Assembly: GCA_937995735.1 (NCBI GenBank)
Contig: CALKIZ010000073.1
Span: 1 to 64,000, forward strand
Direction of reading: 5' to 3'
DNA length: 64,000 nucleotides
Source: an uncultured Neomegalonema sp.
GTDB lineage: Bacteria > Pseudomonadota > Alphaproteobacteria > Rhodobacterales > Rhodobacteraceae
This document shows positions 45,547-54,675 of the stretch, one piece after another. The notes under the pieces are model-generated. The model did not search any database. It worked only from the letters and a program-made list of their open reading frames with translations, and was not told the origin of the DNA. The position numbers were made by a program, and so were the translations under genes. The first letter of the stretch is position 1. Each line of letters opens with the position of its first letter.

Positions 45547-46749
45547 CTAAACCCGTTCAAGAATAAGTGCTGTCCCCTGCCCTACGCCGACGCACATTGC
45601 ACAAAGCGCATAACGACCTCCTGTGCACTTTAGATAATGTGCCGCTGTGACCACCAATCGCGCGCCAGTCATGCCAAGCGGGTGGCCAAGCGCGATTGCA
45701 CCTCCGTTCGGATTGACGTGTTCAGCGTCATCAGGGACGCCAAGTTCGCGCAAAATAGCGAGACTTTGACTGGCAAAAGCCTCGTTCAGTTCGATCACAT
45801 CCATCTGTTCAATGGTCAGACCCGCTTTTGCGAGGGCTTTGCGTACCGCCGGAACCGGACCGATACCCATGACACGCGGCGCAACCCCCGCTGCCGCCAT
45901 CGCGACAACGCGCACCATCGGGATAAGGCCGTTGGACTTAACCGCCGCTTCACTGGCGAGCAGTAATGCCGCCGCGCCGTCATTTACACCCGAAGCATTG
46001 CCCGCCGTGACGGTCATGTCAGGACCGTTGATCCCGCGCAGCTTTGCAAGACCTTCGGCAGTAACACCGGCGCGCGGATGTTCGTCGCGCTCAAAAAGGA
46101 TCGGATCGCCTTTGCGCTGTGGAATGATAACGGGAATAAGCTCGTCCGAAAAAACGTCGTCCGCTTGTGCCTTTTGCCAGCGGGCTTGCGAGCGGGCGGC
46201 GAAGGCGTCCTGGTCGGTCCGGCTGATGCCATAATCTTCGGCCACATTATCCGCCGTTTTCGGCATGGAATCGATGCCGTATTCCGATTTCATCTTCGGA
46301 TTGGCAAACCGCCAGCCAATCGTCGTGTCATAGATTTCAGCTTTACGGGAAAACGCCGCCTCTGGTTTGGGCATGACCAAAGGTGCGCGGCTCATGCTTT
46401 CGACACCGCCTGCGATGGCAAGATCATAATCACCGGCTTTGATGCCGCGTGCGGCCATCCCTACGCTATCCATGCCGGAAGCACAGAGGCGGTTGACAGT
46501 GACCCCCGGAACATCAATCGGCAATCCCGCAAGCAGCGCAGCCATGCGAGCAACATTTCGATTGTCTTCGCCCGCTTGGTTTGCCGCCCCGAGGATCACA
46601 TCATCAATCTGATCCCACGGCAAATTTGGATTACGCTCAACCAGCGCCGCAATCGGCAGCGCCGCCAAATCGTCCGCCCGTACACCCGATAAAGCGCCGC
46701 CATAGCGTCCGATTGGCGTTCTAACTGCATCACAAATGAAAGCATCCAA
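45547..46749 (-). CDS. Acetyl-CoA acyltransferase (thiolase), 3-oxoadipyl-CoA thiolase-like
   Basis: A degradative thiolase of exactly 400 residues, starting with TTG at 46749 after GGAG. The nucleophile is C89 in NRLCASGMDSVG; NPNGGAIALGHPLGMTGAR holds the catalytic His; CVGVGQG holds the second Cys. The sequence MDAFICDAVRTPIGRYGGAL and MGIGPVPA..KAL resembles PcaF (3-oxoadipyl-CoA thiolase), but no other beta-ketoadipate genes are near, so a broader acetyl-CoA acyltransferase role is equally possible. Confidence 0.9.
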   Translation of the reverse strand: MDAFICDAVRTPIGRYGGALSGVRADDLAALPIAALVERNPNLPWDQIDDVILGAANQAGEDNRNVARMAALLAGLPIDVPGVTVNRLCASGMDSVGMAARGIKAGDYDLAIAGGVESMSRAPLVMPKPEAAFSRKAEIYDTTIGWRFANPKMKSEYGIDSMPKTADNVAEDYGISRTDQDAFAARSQARWQKAQADDVFSDELIPVIIPQRKGDPILFERDEHPRAGVTAEGLAKLRGINGPDMTVTAGNASGVNDGAAALLLASEAAVKSNGLIPMVRVVAMAAAGVAPRVMGIGPVPAVRKALAKAGLTIEQMDVIELNEAFASQSLAILRELGVPDDAEHVNPNGGAIALGHPLGMTGARLVVTAAHYLKCTGGRYALCAMCVGVGQGTALILERV

Positions 46750-47053
46750 CCGATTTCTCCGGGATTGGAAAGAGAGAGAGCCACCCTAAATTACCGTAAC
46801 ACATTACCTTGTTGATCTTCGCGGTAATATTCTTATGCGGCTTCCTCAAATCAGGCGCGGAAATCGCACGGCTCTGCAAAAAAAGGGGCGAATCTCGATC
46901 AGAATGTTGCTTCTGTTTACGACTCACCGACTGTGGAGGGTCAAAAAACCTTATTAGCACCAGAATGAAAGGCCCGTACACGACATACGGTTTGACTCGA
47001 AAACCACCGGATGCTCTAAATTTTGCAGCATTATGAAAGTTCGGGAGAAAAAC
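46750..47053. other. Divergent intergenic region, thiolase / proX
   Basis: About 300 bases. A 7-bp inverted repeat, ATTACCG (46790-46796) and CGGTAAT (46822-46828), lies near the thiolase start and could be a regulator site or a hairpin. No gene was seen. Confidence 0.4.
46992..47020 (+). promoter_or_regulatory. Candidate proX promoter
   Basis: TTGACT at 46992-46997 and TCTAAA at 47015-47020 are separated by 17 bases, putting the start of transcription near 47027 and the proX ATG (47054) about 27 bases further. Match to the housekeeping consensus is partial. Confidence 0.4.
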
Positions 47054-48058
47054 ATGTCTAATCGCCTCAAAATTGCTGCCGCCGCAGCGATGATGGCTGT
47101 CGGAGCGTCCAGTTTTGCCGCAGCCGCAGACGGTCCTATCAAAATTGCAATCAATGAATGGACGGGCCAGCACTTGAGCGCGAACATCGCTGGTTCCGTT
47201 TTGCAGAAAATGGGCTTTGATGTCGAGTATGTCACCGCAGGGGCCGTGCCTCAATTCGCGGCAATTGCGGAAGGCAGCCTGCACCTGAATCCTGAAATCT
47301 GGACCAACAATGTCGGTGAGATTTATCCGAAAGCTGTTGAATCCGGTGACATTGTTGTTGCAGGTGAGCTTGGTCTGTCACCAAGCGAAGGGTGGTTCTA
47401 TCCTCCTTACATGGAAGAAAAATGTCCCGGCTTGCCATCATACACCGCGCTTTACGATTGCGCGCAGGCATTTGCAGCGGCGGATACGTTCCCGAATGGT
47501 CGCTTGATCACCTATCCGGCGGATTGGGGTACGCGCTCCAAAGATCTGGTTGCGACGCTCGACATGCCTTTCCAGGCGGTTGCCGGTGGGTCCGAAGGCG
47601 CGATGATTGCTGAAATGAAATCCGCAGTCGCAGCGAAACAGCCGATGATTATGATGTTTTGGGAGCCGCATTGGGTTCACGCGGAAATCGACCTTAACCT
47701 GGTCAAGTGGGACAAAGCGACTGCGGATTGCGAATCCGGGCCTAAGCAAAAGCGCGGCGATGCGTGCGGGTTTGCCCAAGCGAAGATCAATAAGATCGTA
47801 AGCAAAAGCTTCAAAAAAGACTTCCCGAAAGCCTATGATTTCATTACCAGCTATTCACTGTCTAACGAAGTCCAAAACGCACTGATCCAAAAAGTCGATC
47901 AGGATGGCATGTCAGTCGAAGAAGCCGTGGCCGAGTGGCTGGGCGCGAATGAAAGCACCTGGAAGGGCTGGGTCGGCGGAGAAATATCGCTGAACGATCA
48001 GCTCGACGCCCTACAAGTGCGCGTGGATAAAATCAAAAAACTCCTCGAAGCAAACTAA
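47054..48058 (+). CDS. proX: Glycine betaine/choline-type ABC transporter substrate-binding protein
   Basis: A 334-residue periplasmic binding protein of the OpuAC/ProX family. The ATG at 47054 begins a signal peptide (NRLKIAAAAAMMAVGASSFAAAA) and has GGGAGA upstream; an earlier in-frame ATG at 47033 does not. IKIAINEWTGQHLSANIAG is the standard beginning of the mature domain, and WYPPY-like aromatic patches (EGWFYPPYMEE, MMFWEPHWVHAEIDLN) would form the aromatic cage for a quaternary amine. The order proX-proV-proW and the gap with a hairpin before proV set it slightly apart from the other two genes. Confidence 0.9.
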   Translation: MSNRLKIAAAAAMMAVGASSFAAAADGPIKIAINEWTGQHLSANIAGSVLQKMGFDVEYVTAGAVPQFAAIAEGSLHLNPEIWTNNVGEIYPKAVESGDIVVAGELGLSPSEGWFYPPYMEEKCPGLPSYTALYDCAQAFAAADTFPNGRLITYPADWGTRSKDLVATLDMPFQAVAGGSEGAMIAEMKSAVAAKQPMIMMFWEPHWVHAEIDLNLVKWDKATADCESGPKQKRGDACGFAQAKINKIVSKSFKKDFPKAYDFITSYSLSNEVQNALIQKVDQDGMSVEEAVAEWLGANESTWKGWVGGEISLNDQLDALQVRVDKIKKLLEAN

Positions 48059-48062
48059 AATT

Positions 48063-48114
48063 TAGAGGCCCTTATTCGTAGCGGAGGCATGACCGCTTTC
48101 GCTGCGAACCTCTA
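48063..48114 (+). promoter_or_regulatory. Extended stem-loop between proX and proV
   Basis: Outer stem TAGAGG (48063-48068) / CCTCTA (48109-48114) and inner stem TTCGTAGCG (48075-48083) / CGCTGCGAA (48100-48108, one G-U), separated on the 5' side by CCCTTA. It starts 4 bases after the proX stop and is followed by TTTACA, a weak T-tract. Such structures often stabilise the upstream message or cause partial termination, giving more binding protein than permease. Confidence 0.6.
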
Positions 48115-48212
48115 TTTACACCCGGTGCGGGCAGCATCTTTCGAACGCCTAAGGTTTTACCGGACACCTGAGACATTAAAATAAGCTCGGCCAGAATTTT
48201 GGAGAAAATCTT

Positions 48213-49295
48213 TTGCCCGAAGGCAACGCACCATCCGAACAGGTTAAACTTTCCTGCCGTAATATTTGGAAGATTTACGGATCACAGCCGCAGCAGTTTT
48301 TCGACGGCACAAAAGGCAATGTCGGGGATGCCCCCGCAGCGCGCGGTCTAGCGCAGAATATCAGAGACTCAGAGCATATCGTTGCCGCCGCCAATGTCTC
48401 GTTCGATGTGCATGTCGGCGAAATCTTTGTCATCATGGGATTGTCAGGATCAGGGAAATCCACCGTCGTGCGCTGTTTGTCACGGGTCGTAGAGCCGACC
48501 GCCGGTGAAATCCTGATGGATGGGCAAGACCTGCTGAAAGTCTCCAAGTCCGAATTGATTGAATACCGTCGCCACAAAATGGGAATGGTGTTTCAGAACT
48601 TTGGCCTGATGCCGCATCTGAATGTTTTGGATAATATAGCCTTTCCGCTGGAAATTCAGGGGATTTCGCTGAAAAAGCGCCGCGAGAAAGCACGCGAAAT
48701 TATTGATTTGGTTGGCCTGCAAGGGCGCGAAGCCAGCTTTCCAAGTCAGCTTTCGGGCGGGCAACAACAACGGGTCGGCATTGCGCGTTCACTCGCGGTT
48801 GAACCTGAACTTTGGTTTCTTGATGAACCGTTCAGCGCTCTCGATCCGCTGATCCGCCGGCAAATGCAGGACGAGTTTTTGCGGCTGCAACGTGAGTTGA
48901 ACAAGTCGATTGTGTTCATCACGCATGATTTTCTGGAAGCGCTTCGCATTGCCGACCGTATGGCGATTATGCGCGACGGGGAAGTGGTGCAAATCGGTCG
49001 TCCGGTAGATTTAATCCTCAATCCAGCCAATGATTACGTGAAAGATTTCACCAATGACGTGCCTTCAGAGATGGTCCTGACGGCGGGCGATATTGCTAAT
49101 GCCAGCAGGCCATTGACGCCGGAGATGGGTCATATCTCCGCCGACATCTCGCTGGCGACTTTATTGCCCTATCTCGCCGATAACGAAGCGGGGATCATGG
49201 TACGTGATGGCAACGGCAATGATCTTGGCGCGATTACAGCACGCGATGTTGTAAAAGCACTGGCGACCAATGCCCCGGAAGGGGCCGGAGCATGA
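48213..49295 (+). CDS. proV: Glycine betaine ABC transporter ATP-binding protein
   Basis: A 360-residue ATPase of the ProV/OpuAA type, starting with TTG at 48213 and GGAG 8 bases upstream. Walker A GLSGSGKST, Q-loop VFQNFGLMPH, signature LSGGQQQR and Walker B LWFLDEPFSALD are intact. The region before Walker A contains the ProV-like segment ENIWKIYG..P, here NIWKIYGSQPQQFF. The C-terminal ~85 residues replace a full CBS pair with a short regulatory tail (ANASRPLTPEM...ITARDVVKAL). The stop overlaps proW by 4 bases. Confidence 0.93.
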   Translation: MPEGNAPSEQVKLSCRNIWKIYGSQPQQFFDGTKGNVGDAPAARGLAQNIRDSEHIVAAANVSFDVHVGEIFVIMGLSGSGKSTVVRCLSRVVEPTAGEILMDGQDLLKVSKSELIEYRRHKMGMVFQNFGLMPHLNVLDNIAFPLEIQGISLKKRREKAREIIDLVGLQGREASFPSQLSGGQQQRVGIARSLAVEPELWFLDEPFSALDPLIRRQMQDEFLRLQRELNKSIVFITHDFLEALRIADRMAIMRDGEVVQIGRPVDLILNPANDYVKDFTNDVPSEMVLTAGDIANASRPLTPEMGHISADISLATLLPYLADNEAGIMVRDGNGNDLGAITARDVVKALATNAPEGAGA

Positions 49296-51355
49296 CCGAT
49301 ACAAACAAGATGCAGCCGCTCATCTGGTTTGCTCTCGCGGGCCTGTCGATTGCCTTGTTTTTAGTGGCGGGAAGTGTTCCATCACTGAATGATTTCCCGG
49401 ATGCATGGGTTCTCTCTCCAACCGACTTCATGAATTCCATGATGGGTGGTTTTGTCTCGATCTTTGGCCCCGCTTTCAAAGCAATGGGTTGGTTGCTTGA
49501 ATGGCCGGTGCGGTGGTCGCAAGCGCTGCTTGAATTTTTGCCGTGGAGTGTCACGACTGCGATTTTCGTTTTCCTAGGGTTGATCGGGTCGGGCTGGAAG
49601 CTCGGTCTGTTTGCCGGGCTGTCGATGATCTATATGGCGCTGATCGGGTATTGGGATGAGAGCATGAACTCTCTGGCCATTGTGCTGATCTCTGTACCGA
49701 TGGCGGTGACGACAGGATTTATCTTTGGCGTTATGGGGTTTTACTCCAACCGTGCACGGAAAATTATCGTGCCGATCCTCGATTTGCTCCAGACGATACC
49801 GGCTTTCGCCTATCTGTTGCCAATCCTGATCCTTTTTGGTTTCGGCACGACCGTTGGGCTGGTCGCCTCGATCCTTTATGCGTTTCCGCCGATGGTGAGG
49901 AATACAATCCTTGGCCTTCGTGCCGTGCCGGAAGAAATCATCGAGGCCGGTATTATGTCGGGCGCAACACCGGCGCAGCTATTCTGGAAAGTACGTTTGC
50001 CAGCCGCGAAAAAGCAAATGCTGCTTGGTTTGAATCAAACCACAATGGCGGCGCTGTCGATGGTGATTATTGCCGCTGTTATTGGTGGGACAAACGACAT
50101 CGGCTGGGAAGTCCTCAACACGATGCGTAAGGCACAGTTCGGTGAAAGCCTGTTAGCCGGTTTTGTCATTGCATTGATTGCGATGTCACTCGACCGCATC
50201 ACCCATGCTTTTGCGACTAAGCCAAAAGAGATCGTGCGGACAGGGCCGAATTACTGGGTGATTGCCGTCTTGGTTATTGCGGCACTGGCGGCGCTCTCGA
50301 CAGTTTTCCCATTTCTACGCAAGTGGCCGGAGGCCCTGCTTTGGAACCCTGCCCCAACCATGAATGCGGCGCTTGAATGGGTTGTGATCAACGGACGTGA
50401 ATGGATCGAAGGGATTAAGAACGCCGCTTTCTTTTTCGTCATGCTGCCGATCAAGATTGGCCTGAACAAAGCCGTTAGCCCGTTTACATGGGGATTTGAG
50501 CTGACCCCGACTTTGACACTCGGTTATGTCGGGCTTGTTGCCGCAGGGATGTTTTGGGCCGCTGTCAAAGGGCGCTTTACCCTTGCAGCGATTGTTATGC
50601 TCTGGGGAGTGGTATCCTATATCGGCCTGACGGAGATGCCGTGGATCGCGCTGTTCGCGATTTTTGTCTATGCCGCCTATGTCACCGCCGGACGCAATCT
50701 GGCGATTGGCACGGCCATCGGGATGGCATTCTTGATTATTGCAGGCGTCTGGCCCGAGTCCGTGTTGTCGATTTATCTGTGCGGCGTTGCCGTGCTGATT
50801 TCATTCAGCCTTGGGACTTTGATCGGAATTTGGGCCTCGGAGAACAACACCGTGTCTTCGATTGTCCGGCCCATTATGGATACGTTGCAGACGATGCCTC
50901 TGTTTGTGATTTTGATCCCGTTCGTGATGGTGTTCAAAATTGGAGAGTTCACCGCCCTGCTCGCGATTATCGCTTACGCCATTGTTCCGGCGATCCGGTA
51001 CACAGAGCATGGCCTTAGAAACCTGCCCGAACACGTTATTGAAGCGGCGGATACGATTGGCTGTACGCGCCGGCAATTGCTGTTCAAGGTGAAATTGCCC
51101 CTCGCCCTGCCCGCGATCATGCTCGGGCTGAATCAGACGATTATCTACGGGATTGGGATGCTGGTAATTACGGCGTTGGTTGGCACGAATGGCTTAGGAC
51201 AGCGCATCTATATCGGCCTCGGGAACGGTGATTTCGGTGTTGGGATGACCGCTGGCATAGGCATGGCGGTGATTGCGATGGTCGCCGACCGGATGACCCA
51301 AGCGATCAGCCGACGCAAACAAGAACAGTTCGGCCTCGTGCAACAGCATATCTGA
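49292..51355 (+). CDS. proW: Glycine betaine ABC transporter permease, tandem two-domain form
   Basis: A 687-residue permease, about twice the usual ProW length. It contains two complete permease domains, at roughly 100-310 and 450-680, each with an EAA-type loop: EEIIEAGIMSGATPAQLFWKV in the first and EHVIEAADTIGCTRRQLLFKV in the second (quoted by their IMSGAT and DTIGCT cores). Both halves also share LP.A.....LGLNQT. A fused pair would supply both halves of the membrane channel in one chain. An N-terminal extra helix region comes first. Overlaps proV (ATGA). Confidence 0.9.
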   Translation: MTDTNKMQPLIWFALAGLSIALFLVAGSVPSLNDFPDAWVLSPTDFMNSMMGGFVSIFGPAFKAMGWLLEWPVRWSQALLEFLPWSVTTAIFVFLGLIGSGWKLGLFAGLSMIYMALIGYWDESMNSLAIVLISVPMAVTTGFIFGVMGFYSNRARKIIVPILDLLQTIPAFAYLLPILILFGFGTTVGLVASILYAFPPMVRNTILGLRAVPEEIIEAGIMSGATPAQLFWKVRLPAAKKQMLLGLNQTTMAALSMVIIAAVIGGTNDIGWEVLNTMRKAQFGESLLAGFVIALIAMSLDRITHAFATKPKEIVRTGPNYWVIAVLVIAALAALSTVFPFLRKWPEALLWNPAPTMNAALEWVVINGREWIEGIKNAAFFFVMLPIKIGLNKAVSPFTWGFELTPTLTLGYVGLVAAGMFWAAVKGRFTLAAIVMLWGVVSYIGLTEMPWIALFAIFVYAAYVTAGRNLAIGTAIGMAFLIIAGVWPESVLSIYLCGVAVLISFSLGTLIGIWASENNTVSSIVRPIMDTLQTMPLFVILIPFVMVFKIGEFTALLAIIAYAIVPAIRYTEHGLRNLPEHVIEAADTIGCTRRQLLFKVKLPLALPAIMLGLNQTIIYGIGMLVITALVGTNGLGQRIYIGLGNGDFGVGMTAGIGMAVIAMVADRMTQAISRRKQEQFGLVQQHI

Positions 51356-51356
51356 C

Positions 51357-52205
51357 GTGGAGACGGGCGTGCTCGATCAAAGCATCGCGGTCAATCGGGA
51401 CGCGCTGAAAGCTGACTTTGAACCCCGTGCTGTTCGCGCATTAGAGCGCTGGCCCGTTACGGTTTCAGAACGGGAGATCGGCGGGGTATCCTGCCAAATC
51501 ATCGACCCTGAAAACGCCGCGCCTAAAGGAACTTTGCTTTATCTGTTCGGCGGCGGTTATGTCTCGGGCTGTCCCGAATTTGACCTGCCGATTACGGCAG
51601 CGCTTTGTGCGTTAGGGAGCCTGCGCATTGTCGCGCCGCGATACGGGCTTGCGCCGGAATATCCTTTTCCCGCCGGTTTGTATCAATGCGTTGCCGTCTA
51701 TGACGCTTTGGCAATCGAGACTGGCACACAGCCCCTTTTCGTCAGTGGAGAGTCCGCAGGGGGCGGCATGGCGCTGGCGGTCACGCGCGCTGCTGCTTCT
51801 AAAGGGCTGAAGCTACCTGCGCGGCTGGCATTATTCTCGCCGTGGAGTGATCTGACGGAAGACGGGATTGCGTTATCCGAAGGGATTGACGATCCGACGA
51901 TAACAACAACCGATCTGCGCACCTATGCAAGCGCCTATCTCGATAAAACACCGGCGGATGATGTTTTGGCCTCGCCGGGGTTAGCCCCGCATCCCGAGCC
52001 GTGGCCGGATACGATACTCACCACCGGGTCACGGGATATTTTGCAACCTTCGGTTCTTGCACTGACAGAATCGCTGCGCGGAACCGGGGCATCCGTAGAC
52101 CTGATCAACCGCCCGGAGATGTGCCACGTCTTTGAGGTTTACGACGAATTGCCGGACGCTCTGCCATCCCTGCGCCAAGTTGCTGATTTTCTCACCTCAA
52201 GATAA
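51357..52205 (+). CDS. Alpha/beta hydrolase, HSL-type esterase family
   Basis: A 282-residue hydrolase with a GTG start at 51357, 1 base after the proW stop; a second GTG at 51369 is possible. The nucleophile motif is SGESAGGG, the acid is in GSRDIL and the base His in MCHVFEVY, so the triad looks complete. The oxyanion motif, normally HGGG, reads FGGGY (LYLFGGGYVSG), a departure from the usual hormone-sensitive-lipase pattern. APRYGLAPEYPFPA is otherwise typical. Position behind proXVW suggests co-expression; the substrate is unknown. Confidence 0.85.
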   Translation: METGVLDQSIAVNRDALKADFEPRAVRALERWPVTVSEREIGGVSCQIIDPENAAPKGTLLYLFGGGYVSGCPEFDLPITAALCALGSLRIVAPRYGLAPEYPFPAGLYQCVAVYDALAIETGTQPLFVSGESAGGGMALAVTRAAASKGLKLPARLALFSPWSDLTEDGIALSEGIDDPTITTTDLRTYASAYLDKTPADDVLASPGLAPHPEPWPDTILTTGSRDILQPSVLALTESLRGTGASVDLINRPEMCHVFEVYDELPDALPSLRQVADFLTSR

Positions 52206-52280
52206 GTTGAGATACGGGGCTTCACAGCATGAAATCCTAGAGTACAGTTGCACGTCAACGATTGAGCACAAGGCCGAGTC

Positions 52281-54578
52281 ATGTCCGACCCTACCGATCT
52301 ACCGCTTACGGCGAACCATTGGGGAACCTATCGGGTTCGCTCTGAAGAGGGCAAAGCGGTTGAGATGCTTGGTTTCGAGCATGATCCCGATCCATCGCCT
52401 ATCGGGTCCGGTATTCTTGACGTTCAAACCGGACCGACTCGCATTACAGAGCCGATGATCCGCGAAAGCTGGCTGGAATCCGGCCCCGGCTCTAACAACG
52501 AAAAGCGCGGGCAAGAGCCTTTTGTTGCCGTGCCCTGGGAGACGGCAAACCGGCTCATTGCCGACGACATTACCCGTATCAGTCGCGATTACGGGAATGC
52601 CTCGATTTATGCGGGTTGTTATGGCTGGGCCAGCGCCGGGCGGTTTCACCACGCGCCATCGCAGCTCAAGCGGTTTCTCAATACCGTAGGGGGCTATACG
52701 AACTCGTTCGGGACGTATTCTTTCGCCGCCGCCGAAGCGATGGTCCCGCATATTCTGGGCAGCTTTCGCGACTTCATTACCACGACGACAAGCTGGGAAT
52801 CCATCGAAGGGAATTGCGATCTGTTTGTGGCTTTTGGCGGTGTGCCTGTCAAAAACGGTCAGATTGAAGCCGGGGCGCTCGGCGCGCATGTTCAGAAAAA
52901 AGGGCTGCGCGCTGCTCATGCTGCGGGAACGCATTTCGTCAATATCGGCCCCTTGCGCTCTGACATGATGGACGAGCTGGGTGCGGAATGGCTCGCGCCC
53001 CGCCCCGGAACGGACCCAGCTATTTTGATGGCCCTTGCGCATACTCTGATAACCGAGAACCTACACGACGAAGAATTTCTGTCGAAATACACGACCGGCT
53101 TCGAGAGGTTTGCCGCTTATGTCATGGGTGAAAGCGACGGTATTGTAAAAAATGCGGATTGGGCCGCGCCAATCGCAGAACTGTCCGCTGATACGATCAA
53201 AGACCTCGCCCGCCGAATGGCAGCGCAGCGGACTATGATCTCTGTCGCGTGGTCGCTGACCCGTCAAGATCACGGAGAGCAGACGTATTGGGCCGCGATT
53301 ACGCTTGCGGCAATGCTTGGCCAGATCGGAACCGCCGGGGGTGGCATCGGTTTCGGTTATTCGGCAGAAAACAGCATTGGCAGCCATTTTACCCCGTTTG
53401 TGGGCGGCTCGCTTTTACAGGGCGACAAGCCGATTGATAACTTTATCCCCGTCGCGCGCATCACCGAGATGCTGGAAAATCCGGGCGGCGCGTTTCAATT
53501 CAACGGCCAAGACCTGACATACCCTGATACGCGGATGGTCTGGTGGGCGGGCGGCAATCCCTTTCACCACCACCAAGATCTCAACCGGATGCTGAAGGCA
53601 TGGCAAAAGCCGGAAACGATTATTACGAATGAATGGTGCTGGACCGCTATGGCGCGGCATTCGGATATTGTGTTGCCCGCAACGACATCGCTGGAGCGCA
53701 ATGATCTCGCGATGACGCATCGCGACCCGTATATTATCGCGATGAGTAAAGTCTCCGAAGCCCCCGGAGAGGCGCGCGATGATTATGATATTTTTCGAGG
53801 CATCGCAAAGCAGATGGGTGCCGAAGAAGCCTTTACCGAAGGGCGCGAAGAAGCCGACTGGCTACGTTGGATTTATGACGTGACCCGGCAACAAGCCGCC
53901 GTCGAATTACCGACCCTCGATCAACTGCGCAAAGACGGTTTTTTCTTTTATCCACCGCCCGAACAGCCCACAGCAATGCTGCGCGAGTTTGTGGCTGATC
54001 CTGTTGCCAACGCCTTGAAGACCCCGAGCGGGAAAATCGAAATCTTCTCCGAAACAGTGGACAGTTTCGGATATGATGATTGCCCCGGCCATGCAGTATG
54101 GCGCGAGCCTGTTGAGTGGCTTGGCAATGCAGGGAAATACCCGCTGCATTTAATTTCCAACCAACCGAAAGATAAATTGCACTCACAGCTCGATCATGGG
54201 GCGGTGAGCCGCAAAGGGAAACTCAAAGGCCGCGAACCCGTCACGCTTCATCCCGAAGATGCCGCTGCGCGCGGGATCAATGACGGGGATATTATCCGGG
54301 TGTTTAATGATCGTGGGGCCTGTCTCGGTGTTGTCGTGGTGAGTGACAGTGTTCGTCAAGGCGTCATGCAAATGAGTACGGGCGCTTGGTATGACCCGAT
54401 CGAGCCGGGGGGGTTATGTAAGCACGGGAACCCCAATGTGCTGACCATCGACAAAGGCACATCGCGGCTTGGTCAAGGCCCGATTGCGCATAGTTGTTTG
54501 GTAGATATTGAACGCTTTGAGGGCGAGCCGCCCGAGGTCACAGCCTTCGTTCCTCCAGTTATCAAACGCAAGCCATAA
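52281..54578 (+). CDS. Molybdopterin oxidoreductase, BisC/TorZ-type sulfoxide or N-oxide reductase
   Basis: A 765-residue member of the DMSO reductase family, biotin-sulfoxide-reductase branch. It lacks the N-terminal Cys cluster for an iron-sulfur centre and lacks a Tat signal, so it should be cytoplasmic like BisC. The Mo-binding region reads YAGCYGWASAGRFHHAPSQ, where the Ser of WAS is the expected metal ligand. Later cofactor segments include GGNPFHHHQDLN, TNEWCWTAMARHSDIVLPATTS (quoted by its HSDIVLPATTS end) and a C-terminal domain with GKYPLHLISNQP. It may repair methionine sulfoxide or biotin sulfoxide. It precedes the retron cassette. Confidence 0.92.
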   Translation: MSDPTDLPLTANHWGTYRVRSEEGKAVEMLGFEHDPDPSPIGSGILDVQTGPTRITEPMIRESWLESGPGSNNEKRGQEPFVAVPWETANRLIADDITRISRDYGNASIYAGCYGWASAGRFHHAPSQLKRFLNTVGGYTNSFGTYSFAAAEAMVPHILGSFRDFITTTTSWESIEGNCDLFVAFGGVPVKNGQIEAGALGAHVQKKGLRAAHAAGTHFVNIGPLRSDMMDELGAEWLAPRPGTDPAILMALAHTLITENLHDEEFLSKYTTGFERFAAYVMGESDGIVKNADWAAPIAELSADTIKDLARRMAAQRTMISVAWSLTRQDHGEQTYWAAITLAAMLGQIGTAGGGIGFGYSAENSIGSHFTPFVGGSLLQGDKPIDNFIPVARITEMLENPGGAFQFNGQDLTYPDTRMVWWAGGNPFHHHQDLNRMLKAWQKPETIITNEWCWTAMARHSDIVLPATTSLERNDLAMTHRDPYIIAMSKVSEAPGEARDDYDIFRGIAKQMGAEEAFTEGREEADWLRWIYDVTRQQAAVELPTLDQLRKDGFFFYPPPEQPTAMLREFVADPVANALKTPSGKIEIFSETVDSFGYDDCPGHAVWREPVEWLGNAGKYPLHLISNQPKDKLHSQLDHGAVSRKGKLKGREPVTLHPEDAAARGINDGDIIRVFNDRGACLGVVVVSDSVRQGVMQMSTGAWYDPIEPGGLCKHGNPNVLTIDKGTSRLGQGPIAHSCLVDIERFEGEPPEVTAFVPPVIKRKP

Positions 54579-54675
54579 AGAAAGCTATCCTTGAGGAAAC
54601 TCACTCTTGCGCTTGTCGCCGTTCCGGTCTTAGATTCAATTCATAAGGATAGGCTGGAAATAAGCACAAGCATTT

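Noticed and set aside
52299-53042. Long minus-strand open frame inside the BisC-type gene
   Set aside because: Antisense to a clear molybdoenzyme; Arg/Gly-rich composition and no motif.
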